From: Chloroflexota bacterium | Lineage (GTDB): Bacteria; Chloroflexota; Anaerolineae; Aggregatilineales; Phototrophicaceae | DNA length: 64,000 bases | Reading direction: 5' to 3' | Assembly: GCA_011525385.1 (NCBI GenBank) | Contig: WTGF01000086.1 | Span: 1-64,000, forward strand | In this document: positions 1-9,887 of the stretch, piece after piece | How positions within the stretch are numbered: the first letter of the stretch is position 1 | Layout of the letters: every line of letters starts with the position of its first letter | Translations under genes and position numbers: made by a program | The notes under the pieces: generated by a model | What the model was told of the DNA's origin: nothing | Database searches by the model: none | The model's input: only the letters and a program-made list of their open reading frames with translations

Positions 1-304
1 ATTACATGCAATTTACCGCAAATCGATTCGTCCCTAAACCTGTCGTGTCCTCAGCGTATCAACGGGGAAGGGTGACTCGATATTGATTTTGGAAGGTCTC
101 GCAGAATTTGCATGACTTAGTCGCACTTACTGAGGGCACAGAGAAAAACCAAGGGAAGCGTGTGTAATGCGGGAGACCCGCAGGGTCACCCCTACGGACG
201 ACTGTTATATTGGAGTTGCATAACTTAGTCGGTGCTACTGAGCAAAGAATCTGCTCGGCTAGCGCAGATCGCGGAGTATTAAACAAGAGTGCAAGGATGA
301 AGGT
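1..304. other. Intergenic region upstream of argH with repeat remnants
   Basis: I see no convincing gene. Positions 40-55 match the terminal repeat of the MITE-like element at 10530-10717 in 15 of 16 bases. Two imperfect direct repeats (108-134 and 216-242, 22 of 27 identical, core ACTTAGTCG) flank a short stretch ending in a CCCCTACG repeat remnant near 190. Any argH promoter should lie here, but none is clear. Confidence 0.5.
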
Positions 305-1675
305 ATGAGCCTTTGGGGCGGACGGTTCTCCGAAGCAAGCGATCAAGACTTGCGGGCGCTAAACGATAGCATAGGCTTTGATATTCGCTTTTACCGGGAA
401 GACATCGAAGGCAGCATCGTCTATGCTCTGGCGCTTGCGGATGCTGAAGTCATTCGGTCTGACGAAGCGCAGGTGATCGTTGCGGGATTGCGCGAAGTCT
501 TGCAGGAATTCGAGACTGGCGACTTCGAGCTACAGGAAGCAGATGAAGATGTGCATAGCGCCGTCGAACGACGTCTGATCGAAATCATCGGCGATGTCGG
601 TGGCAAGCTGCACACAGGTCGCAGCCGCAATGATCAAGTGGCGACGGATTTTCGTCTGTGGAGCGTACGCGCAGCCGACCGCCTGGCAAGCGAGTTGCGG
701 GATCTGCAGGCCGCGATCGTCGAGACAAGCGAAGGCCAGATAGATACATTGATGCCGGGTTACACGCACCTGCAACCGGCGCAGCCGATCACGGCGGCTC
801 ACTGGTTGATGAGCTTTTTCTGGATGCTGGAGCGTGACCAGGATCGCTTGGGATCCGCCCGGCAGCGGATGTCGATTTGCCCGCTTGGGTCGGGCGCGCT
901 GGCCGGCAACCCCTTTTGTCTGGATCGCCAGCAAATCGCCGCTGACCTGGGTTTTGACGCGCCGAGCCAGAACAGCCTGGATGCCGTCAGCGACCGGGAT
1001 TTCGTCGCCGATCTGTTATACGCGATCGCTTTGTGCGCGAGTCATCTGAGTCGCTTGGCAGAGGACATTCTCATTTATTCCAATCCTTCCTTTGGCTTCA
1101 TCACCCTGGATGATCGTTATAGCACCGGTTCCAGTTTGATGCCGCAAAAGCGCAATGCCGATCCTATGGAGTTGATGCGCGGCAAGGCGGGCCGTCTCGT
1201 CGGCAATCTGGCCGGCTTCTTGACTACATTAAAGGGATTGCCCAGCGGCTACAACAAGGACTTGCAAGAGGACAAGGAAGCGCTATTTGATTCTTGCGAT
1301 ACCATGCATCAGTTGTTGCCGGTGATGACAGCGATTGTCGCCAGCCTCCAGGTGAACGCCGAAGAAATGAAGGCCTCTTTGACAGAGGAACTTCTCGCGA
1401 CAGATTTGGCCGATTACCTGGTGCGCAAGGGCGCGCCTTTCCGTCAGGCGCATCATATCGTCGGCGAAGTTGTGCGCCGCGCAAGCGAAGGGCAGACGGA
1501 CTTGTCGGCTCTGCCACTTGCCAGCCTGCAAGCTATTTCCCCGCTGTTCGGCGCTGATGTCGCGGAGGTATTTGATTTCGCCCGGGCGGTGGCGCAACGC
1601 AAGACATACGGAGGGACCGCGCCTGATGCAGTTAGAAAGCAGATCGCCCTGGCCAAGACGCGATTGACGAGCTAG
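305..1675 (+). CDS. argH: Argininosuccinate lyase
   Basis: Catalyses the last step of arginine synthesis, cleaving argininosuccinate to arginine and fumarate in the cytoplasm. The 456-residue length is normal for the fumarase/aspartase superfamily. HTGRSRND is at residues 103-110, and the family signature GSSLMPQKRN, which holds the catalytic serine loop, is at 275-284. The N-terminal LWGGRF block is also typical. The ATG follows an AAGGATGAAGGT stretch that can serve as ribosome binding site. No other arginine gene is adjacent, so it appears to be transcribed alone. Nothing is unusual in the sequence. Confidence 0.97.
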   Translation: MSLWGGRFSEASDQDLRALNDSIGFDIRFYREDIEGSIVYALALADAEVIRSDEAQVIVAGLREVLQEFETGDFELQEADEDVHSAVERRLIEIIGDVGGKLHTGRSRNDQVATDFRLWSVRAADRLASELRDLQAAIVETSEGQIDTLMPGYTHLQPAQPITAAHWLMSFFWMLERDQDRLGSARQRMSICPLGSGALAGNPFCLDRQQIAADLGFDAPSQNSLDAVSDRDFVADLLYAIALCASHLSRLAEDILIYSNPSFGFITLDDRYSTGSSLMPQKRNADPMELMRGKAGRLVGNLAGFLTTLKGLPSGYNKDLQEDKEALFDSCDTMHQLLPVMTAIVASLQVNAEEMKASLTEELLATDLADYLVRKGAPFRQAHHIVGEVVRRASEGQTDLSALPLASLQAISPLFGADVAEVFDFARAVAQRKTYGGTAPDAVRKQIALAKTRLTS

Positions 1676-1737
1676 TTGGGTAGTATGCACCGGGTGTCTA
1701 TGAAACGCCCGTGCGCTGGTATAGTGGATATCGCCTT

Positions 1738-1787
1738 TTCTAACCCCTCCCCCAGCCCCTCCCCAAAGCATCCGAAGTAGAGGGGAG
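1738..1787. repeat. C-rich/G-rich intergenic repeat, copy 1
   Basis: The unit starts TTCTAACCCC, runs through CCCCCAGCCCCTCCCC and AAAGCAT, and ends in a G-rich arm (AGAGGGGAG). Related copies are at 10570-10620 and, split by the IS1182-like element, at 13507-13534 plus 15276-15294. All three are intergenic and can fold as C-arm/G-arm hairpins. Confidence 0.6.
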
Positions 1788-1880
1788 TTTGTTTGCGAGT
1801 TTATGAGGGTAAACAGATATTTCATATCCTCGAAACTCACCACTCTCCATCCTCTAGAAAAGGGAATCTGTTCAAATTCC

Positions 1881-1909
1881 TTGACAGATGCGAGAAAGTT
1901 CGCTATTGT
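1881..1909 (+). promoter_or_regulatory. Sigma70-type promoter for the 25-residue ORF
   Basis: A perfect TTGACA (1881-1886) is followed after 17 bases by TATTGT (1904-1909). The predicted start near 1916 lies just upstream of the small ORF at 1945, and a terminator lies at 2062-2088. Together they outline a ~170-nt transcription unit. Confidence 0.6.
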
Positions 1910-1944
1910 AACGCGTATTCGTTACTAGGGAGACCGCGTAACAG

Positions 1945-2022
1945 ATGCAGAGCAATTCCGCGACACCTGTAATTAGCCTCCTCATCCTTGTCATTGTCCT
2001 CTTGATTATCAGTGGATTTTAA
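1945..2022 (+). CDS. Predicted 25-residue single-pass membrane protein
   Basis: ATG at 1945 opens a 25-codon frame ending in TAA. The product has a short polar start (MQSNSATP) and then about 15 consecutive hydrophobic residues (Val, Ile, Leu), ending in SGF. It looks like a single transmembrane helix with almost no soluble part. A consensus promoter lies upstream (1881-1909), an AGGGAG stretch lies 12 bases before the ATG, and a strong terminator follows. This layout suggests a real small gene rather than chance. I do not recognise a family. The transcript could also act as an sRNA. Confidence 0.5.
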   Translation: MQSNSATPVISLLILVIVLLIISGF

Positions 2023-2061
2023 GGGCTTGGGCAGGAACCGCGACAGTAAGCAAAAGACAAC

Positions 2062-2088
2062 AGCCTCCCAAGCCACGGGAGGCTTTTT
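2062..2088 (+). terminator. Rho-independent terminator
   Basis: AGCCTCCC (2062-2069) pairs perfectly with GGGAGGCT (2077-2084) around a 7-base loop and is followed by TTTTT. It ends the short transcription unit that begins at the 1881 promoter. Confidence 0.8.
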
Positions 2089-2162
2089 AGTTCACAATGT
2101 AAAAGGCAGGCGGACATAGGCTGACATGAGACAAGGAAAGCGGCGCTACACAAGGTCAAGCG

Positions 2163-2267
2163 ATGCGCAGCGATTTAGGAATTGTCGTTACGGCAATCCG
2201 AAACTACGGTTTCGTGGAAGCGCGCCTGTCTCTGTCAAGTGATTTGATCTGCGGCAGGCGTGTTTAA
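2163..2267 (+). CDS. Possible leader peptide upstream of ilvE
   Basis: A 34-codon ATG frame ends 25 bases before ilvE. It contains the block LGIVVTAI, in which six of eight codons are Leu, Ile, Val or Thr, as expected of an attenuator leader for branched-chain amino acid genes. A weak AAGG lies about 7 bases upstream of the ATG. I could not define clear alternative terminator/antiterminator hairpins, so this is only a candidate. Confidence 0.25.
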   Translation: MRSDLGIVVTAIRNYGFVEARLSLSSDLICGRRV

Positions 2268-2292
2268 TTAATGGCTAGCAAGGGGAAAGTAG

Positions 2293-3213
2293 ATGACTGC
2301 TGAATGGGTTTGGCGCAACGGCGAATTTGTAAAATGGGATGATGCGACGGTACATGTCAGCGCTCATGCCTTGCATTATGGTTCCAGCGTCTTTGAAGGC
2401 ATCCGCGCTTATGACACGCCCAAGGGTCCAGCAGTCTTCCGTTTGCGCGAGCATACCGAGCGGCTGATGCAAGGCGCTCGCGTCATGAGGATCGACCACG
2501 AGTACGATCCCGATTCACTTGACAGCGCAATTATCGAAACAATTCGCAGGAATGGCCATGAATCCTGCTACATTCGCCCGATAATCTTCCGTGGCAGCGG
2601 GGCCATTGGTTTGGAAGGGCGGGGCCGTACCGAGACGGAAACGGTTATTTTCACTATCGAATTGGGGCGCTACCTGGGCGCGGAAGCCATTGAACAAGGG
2701 GTTGACGTACAGATCAGTTCATTCCGCCGCATGGCGCCGGATACGCATATGGCGCTGGTCAAAGCTGGCGGCAATTATGTCAACAGCCAATTTGTCAGCA
2801 TGGAAGCGCATGACAATGGATTCGAGGAAGGGATCGCCCTGGATGTCAACGGCTATGTCAGCGAGGGCGCAGGGGAGAATATCTTCGTCATCCTGGATGG
2901 GGTGGTTTACACGCCTGGCGCCTGGTCGTCGATATTGATGGGCATCACACGCGACAGCGCTTTGCGAATTCTGCAATCGCAGGGCGTTGAGATTCGCTTT
3001 CAGCCGGTTGCGCGCGAGATGCTGTATATGGCCGATGAGATATTCTTCACGGGCACGGCTGCCGAGGTCACGCCGGTGAGGTCGGTTGACAGAATTCAGA
3101 TTGGCTGTGGGGCGCGTGGTCCGGTCACAGAGGCGGTTCAGAACGAGTTTTTCGCTATTACATCCGGGGAAAAGCCGGACAAGTATAACTGGCTGACATT
3201 CGTCAAGGGATGA
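2293..3213 (+). CDS. ilvE: Branched-chain amino acid aminotransferase
   Basis: Class IV PLP-dependent transaminase that interconverts Leu, Ile and Val with their 2-oxo acids using glutamate/2-oxoglutarate. The 306-residue length is normal. The Schiff-base lysine is K157 in the ALVKAGGNY block, and SEGAGENIF and the YIRP segment are family hallmarks. The ATG follows AAGGGGAAAG. The stop codon is one base from the next possible start, and the strong ilvB site follows 44 bases later, so it leads the ilv operon. IlvE acts in all three branched-chain pathways, which fits its position at the head of the whole ilv-leu block. Confidence 0.95.
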   Translation: MTAEWVWRNGEFVKWDDATVHVSAHALHYGSSVFEGIRAYDTPKGPAVFRLREHTERLMQGARVMRIDHEYDPDSLDSAIIETIRRNGHESCYIRPIIFRGSGAIGLEGRGRTETETVIFTIELGRYLGAEAIEQGVDVQISSFRRMAPDTHMALVKAGGNYVNSQFVSMEAHDNGFEEGIALDVNGYVSEGAGENIFVILDGVVYTPGAWSSILMGITRDSALRILQSQGVEIRFQPVAREMLYMADEIFFTGTAAEVTPVRSVDRIQIGCGARGPVTEAVQNEFFAITSGEKPDKYNWLTFVKG

Positions 3214-3256
3214 TATGGCCACCGTTTTGGGGCGAGATGAGCTCGCTGGGGAGGCG

Positions 3257-4960
3257 ATGATGAAACTTACAGGTTCGGAAATCATCATGGAATGCCTGTT
3301 GCAAGAAGGCGTTCACGTCATGTTCGGTTATCCTGGCGGCGCGATATTGCCAACGTACGACGCCATAGCCAAGTATGACGACCGACTTCATCATGTCTTG
3401 GTGCGGCACGAGCAGGGCGCATCGCATATGGCGGATGGTTATGCGCGCGCCACCGGTGAGGTCGGCGTTTGCATCGCCACCAGCGGACCAGGCGCAACGA
3501 ACCTGGTCACCGGTTTGGCTACGGCAATGATGGATTCTTCTCCGATTTTGGCGATCACGGGCCAGGTGCCAATTCCAGCCATCGGATCCGATGCCTTTCA
3601 AGAGACGGATGTCACGGGCGTGACGCTGCCGATCACCAAGCACAATTATCTGGTTACCGATGTACGGGACCTGGCCTACACGATGAAAGAGGCGTTTCAT
3701 ATCGCGCGTACGGGACGTCCGGGACCGGTGCTGGTTGATGTTCCCAAAGACGTGCAGTTGGCCCAGACCGAATTCGAATATCCGCAGGGCGAGATCGTGC
3801 TGCCGGGTTATCATCCGCCCTCATCCGCCGAGGAATACGAGGTCAACGATGCCCTGCGGTTGATCGAAGAGGCGGAGCGTCCGATCATCCTGGCCGGGCA
3901 CGGCATCATGATGTCCGGCGCCATGCAAGAACTGCGGGAATTGTCCGAGCGGGCGCAGATTCCCGTGGCCCTGACCTTGCTGGGCAAGGGGGGCATGCCG
4001 GAAGACCACCCGCTGGTGATCGGCATGATGGGCATGCACGGCGAAGCCTCCGCGAACCTGGCCATCCAAGAAGCCGATCTGCTCATCGCCCTGGGTATGC
4101 GCTTCGATGATCGCGTTACGGGCAACCTAAAGACCTATGCTTTGAACGCGCGCAAAATCCATGTCGATATTGATCGATCGGAAATCAACAAAAATGTGAA
4201 AGCTGACGTCGGCATCGCGGGGGACTTGAAGACCGTGCTGACACAGATGCTGCCTAAATTGAAGCCGCAATCTCATCCGGAGTGGATCGGAAGAATCCGT
4301 GACTGGCTGGAAGACTCCAGCGAGCGCGACATTCTCAACTACGAAACGCCCGGTCGGCTTTTGACGGCGCAAGTTATCAACGATATCTGGCAGCACACGC
4401 AAGGCGAAGCCATCACTGTCACCGATGTCGGGCAGCACCAGATGTTGGAGGCGCAGTATTATCCGCATCAGCGCCCAGCGACTTTGTTGACCAGTGGCGG
4501 GCTCGGGACGATGGGTTTTGGCTTCCCGGCGGCGATCGGCGCCAAGTTCGGGAAGCCCGACGAGGAGGTCTGGGCGATCGTCGGGGACGGTGGTTTCCAG
4601 ATGACGCTGTGCGAACTGGCGACAGCCGCGCAGGAAAACGTCAATGTCAATATCGCGATCATCAACAATTTCTTCCTGGGCATGGTGCGGCAGTGGCAGG
4701 AATTATTCTATGAGAAGCGCTACGAAGCGACTCCACTGTTTAATCCGGACTTTTGCAAGTTGGCGGATGCCTATAGAATCCCCAATCGCCGGGTGACAGA
4801 ACGGGATGAGATTGCGGATGCCGTTCAGTTCGCCCGCGATATTGATGGTCCCACGTTGATCGAATTCGTAGTTGAAAAAGAAGAGATGGTTTATCCGATG
4901 GTACCGGCCGGCGCGGACTTGCATGACATGAAGCGCCGTCCCAAGCCAGGGGAGGGATGA
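3257..4960 (+). CDS. ilvB: Acetolactate synthase large (catalytic) subunit
   Basis: TPP-dependent enzyme that condenses two pyruvates, or pyruvate and 2-oxobutyrate, in the first common step to Val/Leu and Ile. The order is an N-terminal TPP-binding PYR domain with RHEQGASHMADGYA (E for TPP activation), a central domain, and a C-terminal domain with GDGGFQMT and the NN pair that bind TPP-Mg. An upstream in-frame start exists at 3215. I chose 3257 (or 3260) because GGGGAGG lies directly before it and the protein then begins MMKLTGSEII, as in the family, giving 567 residues. It overlaps ilvN, as expected of co-translated subunits. Confidence 0.95.
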   Translation: MMKLTGSEIIMECLLQEGVHVMFGYPGGAILPTYDAIAKYDDRLHHVLVRHEQGASHMADGYARATGEVGVCIATSGPGATNLVTGLATAMMDSSPILAITGQVPIPAIGSDAFQETDVTGVTLPITKHNYLVTDVRDLAYTMKEAFHIARTGRPGPVLVDVPKDVQLAQTEFEYPQGEIVLPGYHPPSSAEEYEVNDALRLIEEAERPIILAGHGIMMSGAMQELRELSERAQIPVALTLLGKGGMPEDHPLVIGMMGMHGEASANLAIQEADLLIALGMRFDDRVTGNLKTYALNARKIHVDIDRSEINKNVKADVGIAGDLKTVLTQMLPKLKPQSHPEWIGRIRDWLEDSSERDILNYETPGRLLTAQVINDIWQHTQGEAITVTDVGQHQMLEAQYYPHQRPATLLTSGGLGTMGFGFPAAIGAKFGKPDEEVWAIVGDGGFQMTLCELATAAQENVNVNIAIINNFFLGMVRQWQELFYEKRYEATPLFNPDFCKLADAYRIPNRRVTERDEIADAVQFARDIDGPTLIEFVVEKEEMVYPMVPAGADLHDMKRRPKPGEG

Positions 4961-5544
4961 TGACCAGCCAAGTAGACATCAACAAGGTAACCGTCGTCGC
5001 TTTGGTGGAGAATGAACCCGGGGTATTGAACCGGATCGCCAGTCTCTTCCGCCGGCGCGCTTTCAATATCGACAGCTTGACTGTCGGGCGCACGCATAAG
5101 CCGCATATCTCGCGCATGACCATTCGCGTCGTTGCGGGTCCGGAGTATGCCAGGAAGATCGCGACCAATTTGCAGAAACTGGTTAACGTCATCGACGTGC
5201 GCGTGCTGGACAACGAACCGCATGTCGAACGCGACCTGGCGCTGATCAAGGTGCGCAATGACGATGCCGACTCACGCAACACGATCACCGAGATCTGCGA
5301 CCGCTACCCGGCGCGCATCGTCGATGTCGGTCCCAAAGTAGCCATCATTGAGATGGTCGGTACTGAAGAAATACTGGAAGAATTCATAGATGAAGTGCGG
5401 CCGACCGGCATTGTGGAAATGATTCGGACGGGCGTGGTGTCGATGGGGCGCGGCACGCGGATTCACGACACCAACTTCACGCGCCGCGATCTTGCCAAGA
5501 TTCAGGAAGAATTGTCGGCCGGCGGCAATGGCAATGTGATTTAA
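4957..5544 (+). CDS. ilvN: Acetolactate synthase small (regulatory) subunit
   Basis: Regulatory partner of IlvB that binds valine and raises catalytic activity. The N-terminal ACT domain is clear (VVALVENEPGVLNRIASLF, about residues 10-29), with FNIDSLTVG following. The C-terminal ACT-like half covers about residues 85-160. At 195 residues it is slightly longer than the usual ~160-175, with an extra tail. The start overlaps the ilvB stop (ATGATGA; either ATG could be used), so translational coupling is likely. Confidence 0.94.
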   Translation: MMTSQVDINKVTVVALVENEPGVLNRIASLFRRRAFNIDSLTVGRTHKPHISRMTIRVVAGPEYARKIATNLQKLVNVIDVRVLDNEPHVERDLALIKVRNDDADSRNTITEICDRYPARIVDVGPKVAIIEMVGTEEILEEFIDEVRPTGIVEMIRTGVVSMGRGTRIHDTNFTRRDLAKIQEELSAGGNGNVI

Positions 5545-5591
5545 CATGTTCGTTTGCGGCTGTTGGCTCTGGGCCGCGGCATCTTTCTTAG

Positions 5592-6632
<1,041 letters not shown>

Positions 6633-6675
6633 CGGGATAGCAAAGCCGCTGTTCCCGGAACGCGCAGACGGAAAG

Positions 6676-6768
6676 GAGGTGTTGACATGTCAGAAGATGG
6701 TCTCGTTGATCTTAGACGACGATTGATGACCGTACTTGACTGGATTCGAATGACGAAAGGAACACCTC
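6676..6768 (+). promoter_or_regulatory. Complementary arms linking leader-ORF SD and leuA ribosome binding site
   Basis: GAGGTGTT (6676-6683), inside the strong AAAGGAGGTG ribosome binding site of the small ORF at 6687, is perfectly complementary to AACACCTC (6761-6768), between the leuA AAAGGA and its ATG at 6772. Pairing would hide both translation start regions, and ribosomes on the small ORF would open them. The pairing is visible in the sequence; the switch is inference. Confidence 0.35.
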
Positions 6769-6815
6769 TCAATGGTAAAGCGAACTTACGACGAAAACAC
6801 TGTCATCGTCTTTGA
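6687..6815 (+). CDS. Possible 42-residue leader ORF overlapping leuA
   Basis: The frame begins ATG TCA GAA after a near-ideal AAAGGAGGTG ribosome binding site, the best in the region. It encodes 42 residues, seven of them Leu, and runs 44 bases into leuA in another frame. The product has no recognisable domain and is basic at its C-terminus. Its position and the complementary arms at 6676-6768 make a translational leader for leuA more likely than a functional protein. Confidence 0.4.
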   Translation: MSEDGLVDLRRRLMTVLDWIRMTKGTPLNGKANLRRKHCHRL

Positions 6816-8385
6816 CACGACGCTGCGCGACGGGGAGCAAAGCCCGGGCGCGACCTTGTCCAGCGCCGAAAAGCTGGAAATTGCCCGGCAGTTGTCGCGC
6901 CTCGGCGTCGATGTGATAGAAGCCGGATTCCCGGCCGCGTCCCCGGACGATCTGAGAGCTGTACAGCGGATTGCCCGCGAAGTTGGAAGTCCCGATGGGC
7001 CGACGATCGCGGGGCTGTCGCGGGCGCTGGAAGGCGATATTTTGGCGGCCTGGGAAGGCGTGCGCGAGGCTGCCAAACCGCGGATTCATACTTTCCTTGG
7101 CACGTCACCAAGCCATTTGGCGATGCTGCGCATCGACAAGGAGGAGGGCCTGCAACGCATTCGCGAGGCTGTCACCCTGGCCAAGAGCCTCTGCGATGAT
7201 GTCGAATTCAGTCCGATGGACGCGGGACGGACCGATACGGAATACCTGATTCAGGCTTGCGCTGTCGCTGTCGAAGCCGGCGCCACCACCTTGAACATCC
7301 CGGATACAGTCGGCTATGTGATGCCGACTGAATGGGCGGAAACGCTGGAGATGCTGATTAACGAGACACCCGGCGCCGGACCCGGCAGCGGGGTGATCTG
7401 GTCGGTGCATTGCCATAACGATTTGGGACTGGCGACCGCCAATACTTTGGCCGGCTTGAAGAAAGGCGTGCGCCAGGTCGAGGTGACCATCAACGGGATT
7501 GGGGAGCGGGCGGGCAATACCAGCCTGGAAGAAGTGGTGATGTCCATCCAGACGCGCAAGGCTTATTACGGCCTGCGAACCAATATCGACTCGACGCAGA
7601 TTATGAAGACAAGCCGCATGGTGCGCAACTATATGGGTATGCCGGTGCAAGCCAACAAGGCAATCGTCGGCGCCAACGCCTTCGCGCATGAATCCGGCAT
7701 ACATCAGGACGGTGTGCTCAAAAACGCCGAAACCTTCGAGATCATGATGCCGGAAGATGTCGGTTTGACCCAGAGCAAGCTGGTATTGGGCAAGCTGAGC
7801 GGCAGGCACGCGCTACGCGTACGCCTGCGCGAACTGGGATACGAGATTGATGGCGAAGAACTAATCGAGATCTTCAAGCGCTTCAAGGATCTGGCGGACG
7901 TCAAGAAAACCGTCACCGATGCCGATTTGGAAGCTTTGGTCGCGGATGAAGCCGCTCAAAAGCCGGAGGATCATTTTCGCCTGGTCGATATTCAGGTCGC
8001 TTGCGGCACGATGGGTCTGCCAACAGCGACGGTCAAGATGGCCAATCAAGATGGCGCGGAATTCATTGTCGCTGCTGTAGGCACCGGTCCTGTAGACGCG
8101 TCTTACCGCGCCATCGACGAGATCATACAAGCGCCCAACGTCTTGCTGGAATTCAACGTGCACAGCGTGACCGAAGGCATCGACGCGCTGGGTGAAGTGA
8201 CCGTGCGCATCTCGCCGGAAAACAGCAATCGGACCTTTGGCGGCTATGGCGCTGACAGCGATATCATTGTTTCCAGCGTCAAAGCCTATGTCGCGGCTTT
8301 GAACCGCATGATATCCAGCCTGGGCATCGGGGACGTCACGCCGGAAGGCGAAGCGGCGACGGTGGGATTGACATCCACTTCCTAA
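6772..8385 (+). CDS. leuA: 2-Isopropylmalate synthase
   Basis: Condenses 2-oxoisovalerate with acetyl-CoA in the committed step of leucine synthesis. The TIM-barrel motif DTTLRDGEQ is at residues 15-23. HCHNDLGLA, near residue 213, holds the metal-binding histidines, and GIGERAGN follows. The C-terminal ~150 residues form the leucine-sensing regulatory domain ([12 protein letters not shown] onward). The 537-residue length is normal. Its start is preceded by AAAGGA and by the leader ORF and complementary arms described at 6676-6768, so translation control is possible. Confidence 0.95.
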   Translation: MVKRTYDENTVIVFDTTLRDGEQSPGATLSSAEKLEIARQLSRLGVDVIEAGFPAASPDDLRAVQRIAREVGSPDGPTIAGLSRALEGDILAAWEGVREAAKPRIHTFLGTSPSHLAMLRIDKEEGLQRIREAVTLAKSLCDDVEFSPMDAGRTDTEYLIQACAVAVEAGATTLNIPDTVGYVMPTEWAETLEMLINETPGAGPGSGVIWSVHCHNDLGLATANTLAGLKKGVRQVEVTINGIGERAGNTSLEEVVMSIQTRKAYYGLRTNIDSTQIMKTSRMVRNYMGMPVQANKAIVGANAFAHESGIHQDGVLKNAETFEIMMPEDVGLTQSKLVLGKLSGRHALRVRLRELGYEIDGEELIEIFKRFKDLADVKKTVTDADLEALVADEAAQKPEDHFRLVDIQVACGTMGLPTATVKMANQDGAEFIVAAVGTGPVDASYRAIDEIIQAPNVLLEFNVHSVTEGIDALGEVTVRISPENSNRTFGGYGADSDIIVSSVKAYVAALNRMISSLGIGDVTPEGEAATVGLTSTS

Positions 8386-8431
8386 GCGCGAAGCGCAGTA
8401 TTCAGCCTATGATTTGCAAGAGGAACATAAC

Positions 8432-9862
8432 ATGACGACTAATGGGAGAGCCCGGACCCTTTTCGAGAAGGTATGGGATTCACATACAGTTAGAGATCAG
8501 AGCGAAGACAGCCCCGCAGTGCTTTATATTGACTTGCACCTGGTGCACGAAGTCACGTCTCCGCAAGCCTTTTCGATGTTGCGTGAACGTGGACTGACGG
8601 TACGACGTCCCGATCTAACGATTGGCACGATGGATCATAGCACGCCGACCACGCCTCGAAACGAGTTGGGCATCATTCCAGTCGCCGATGCGATGGCGGC
8701 CAAGCAACTCGATACGTTCACGCAGAATTGTGGCGATTTCGGTATTCCCATGTACGCCTTGGGGGACGAACACCAAGGTATTGTACACGTGATTGGCCCG
8801 GAAAAAGGTCTAACGCAACCTGGCATGACCATTGTCTGCGGCGACAGCCACACCAGCACGCATGGCGCCTTCGGGGCATTGGCCTTCGGCATCGGCACCA
8901 GCGAGGTCGGTCACGTGCTGGCTACGCAGACGCTTTTGCAGAACAAGCCCAAGACCATGGCCGTCAATGTCGAAGGCAAGCTGGAAGAAGGGGTGACCGC
9001 AAAGGATATTATCCTGGCGATAATCGCCCGTATTGGTATCGGAGGGGGAACGGGACTTGTCTTTGAATACCGCGGAGAGGCCATTCGGGGTCTAGGCATG
9101 GAAGGGCGGATGACCGTTTGCAATATGTCGATTGAGGGTGGCGCTCGCGCGGGCATGGTCGCCCCCGACGATACCACTTTTGAGTACATCAGCGGGCGAG
9201 AACATGCGCCATCCGGCGCCGACTGGGAGGCCGCGCTGGCCAATTGGCGCCGACTGCCGACTGACGATGAAGCGACATTCGACCAGGAAATCACGCTGCG
9301 GGCGGACGAGTTAATCCCGATGATTACATACGGAACGAATCCCGGCATGGGCATGCCGATCACCGCCGCAGTTCCCGTCCCCGACGACGAACGGGACTAC
9401 AACAAGAAGATAGCGCTTGATAAAGCGCTGGCTTATATGGACCTGCAACCTGGACAACAGTTGCTGGGAAAGCCGATCGACGTGGTCTTTATCGGCAGTT
9501 GTACGAATTCGCGGATAAGCGATTTGCGGCAGGCTGCCAAATTCATCAAAGGGCGCCAAGTGGCTGAAAGCGTGCGCATGATGGTTGTGCCGGGCTCTCA
9601 GCAGGTCAAGAGACAAGCCGAATCCGAAGGGCTGGACGCGGTGTTCCGCGCGGCGGGCGCGGAATGGCGAGAAGCGGGCTGTTCGATGTGCATCGCGATG
9701 AACGGCGATCAACTGGAGCCCGGTCAATACGCGGTTTCGACCAGCAATCGCAATTTCGAAGGGCGGCAGGGCAAAGGAGGGCGCACCTTCCTGGCCAGTC
9801 CCTTGACCGCGGCCGCTTCCGCCGTTGCCGGTGTCGTCAGCGATCCGCGCGCCATGCTTTAG
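8432..9862 (+). CDS. leuC: 3-Isopropylmalate dehydratase large subunit
   Basis: Aconitase-family subunit carrying the [4Fe-4S] cluster. With LeuD it isomerises 2- to 3-isopropylmalate, and it should also serve the citramalate route from CimA. Cluster cysteines are C357 in GSCTNSR and C417/C420 in [17 protein letters not shown] is typical. The start at 8432 follows AGAGGAACATAAC; an upstream TTG at 8414 is possible but would add only six residues. Length is 476 residues. leuD follows after 25 bases. Confidence 0.95.
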   Translation: MTTNGRARTLFEKVWDSHTVRDQSEDSPAVLYIDLHLVHEVTSPQAFSMLRERGLTVRRPDLTIGTMDHSTPTTPRNELGIIPVADAMAAKQLDTFTQNCGDFGIPMYALGDEHQGIVHVIGPEKGLTQPGMTIVCGDSHTSTHGAFGALAFGIGTSEVGHVLATQTLLQNKPKTMAVNVEGKLEEGVTAKDIILAIIARIGIGGGTGLVFEYRGEAIRGLGMEGRMTVCNMSIEGGARAGMVAPDDTTFEYISGREHAPSGADWEAALANWRRLPTDDEATFDQEITLRADELIPMITYGTNPGMGMPITAAVPVPDDERDYNKKIALDKALAYMDLQPGQQLLGKPIDVVFIGSCTNSRISDLRQAAKFIKGRQVAESVRMMVVPGSQQVKRQAESEGLDAVFRAAGAEWREAGCSMCIAMNGDQLEPGQYAVSTSNRNFEGRQGKGGRTFLASPLTAAASAVAGVVSDPRAML

Positions 9863-9887
9863 TCGCTAACTTGCTTAGGAGAAAAGA

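Noticed and set aside
59-346. 95-codon minus-strand ORF upstream of argH
   Set aside because: It overlaps the argH start, has no recognisable domain and covers repeat remnants.
530-1843. Several minus-strand ORFs across argH
   Set aside because: Shadow frames of a well-conserved gene; no motifs or ribosome binding sites.
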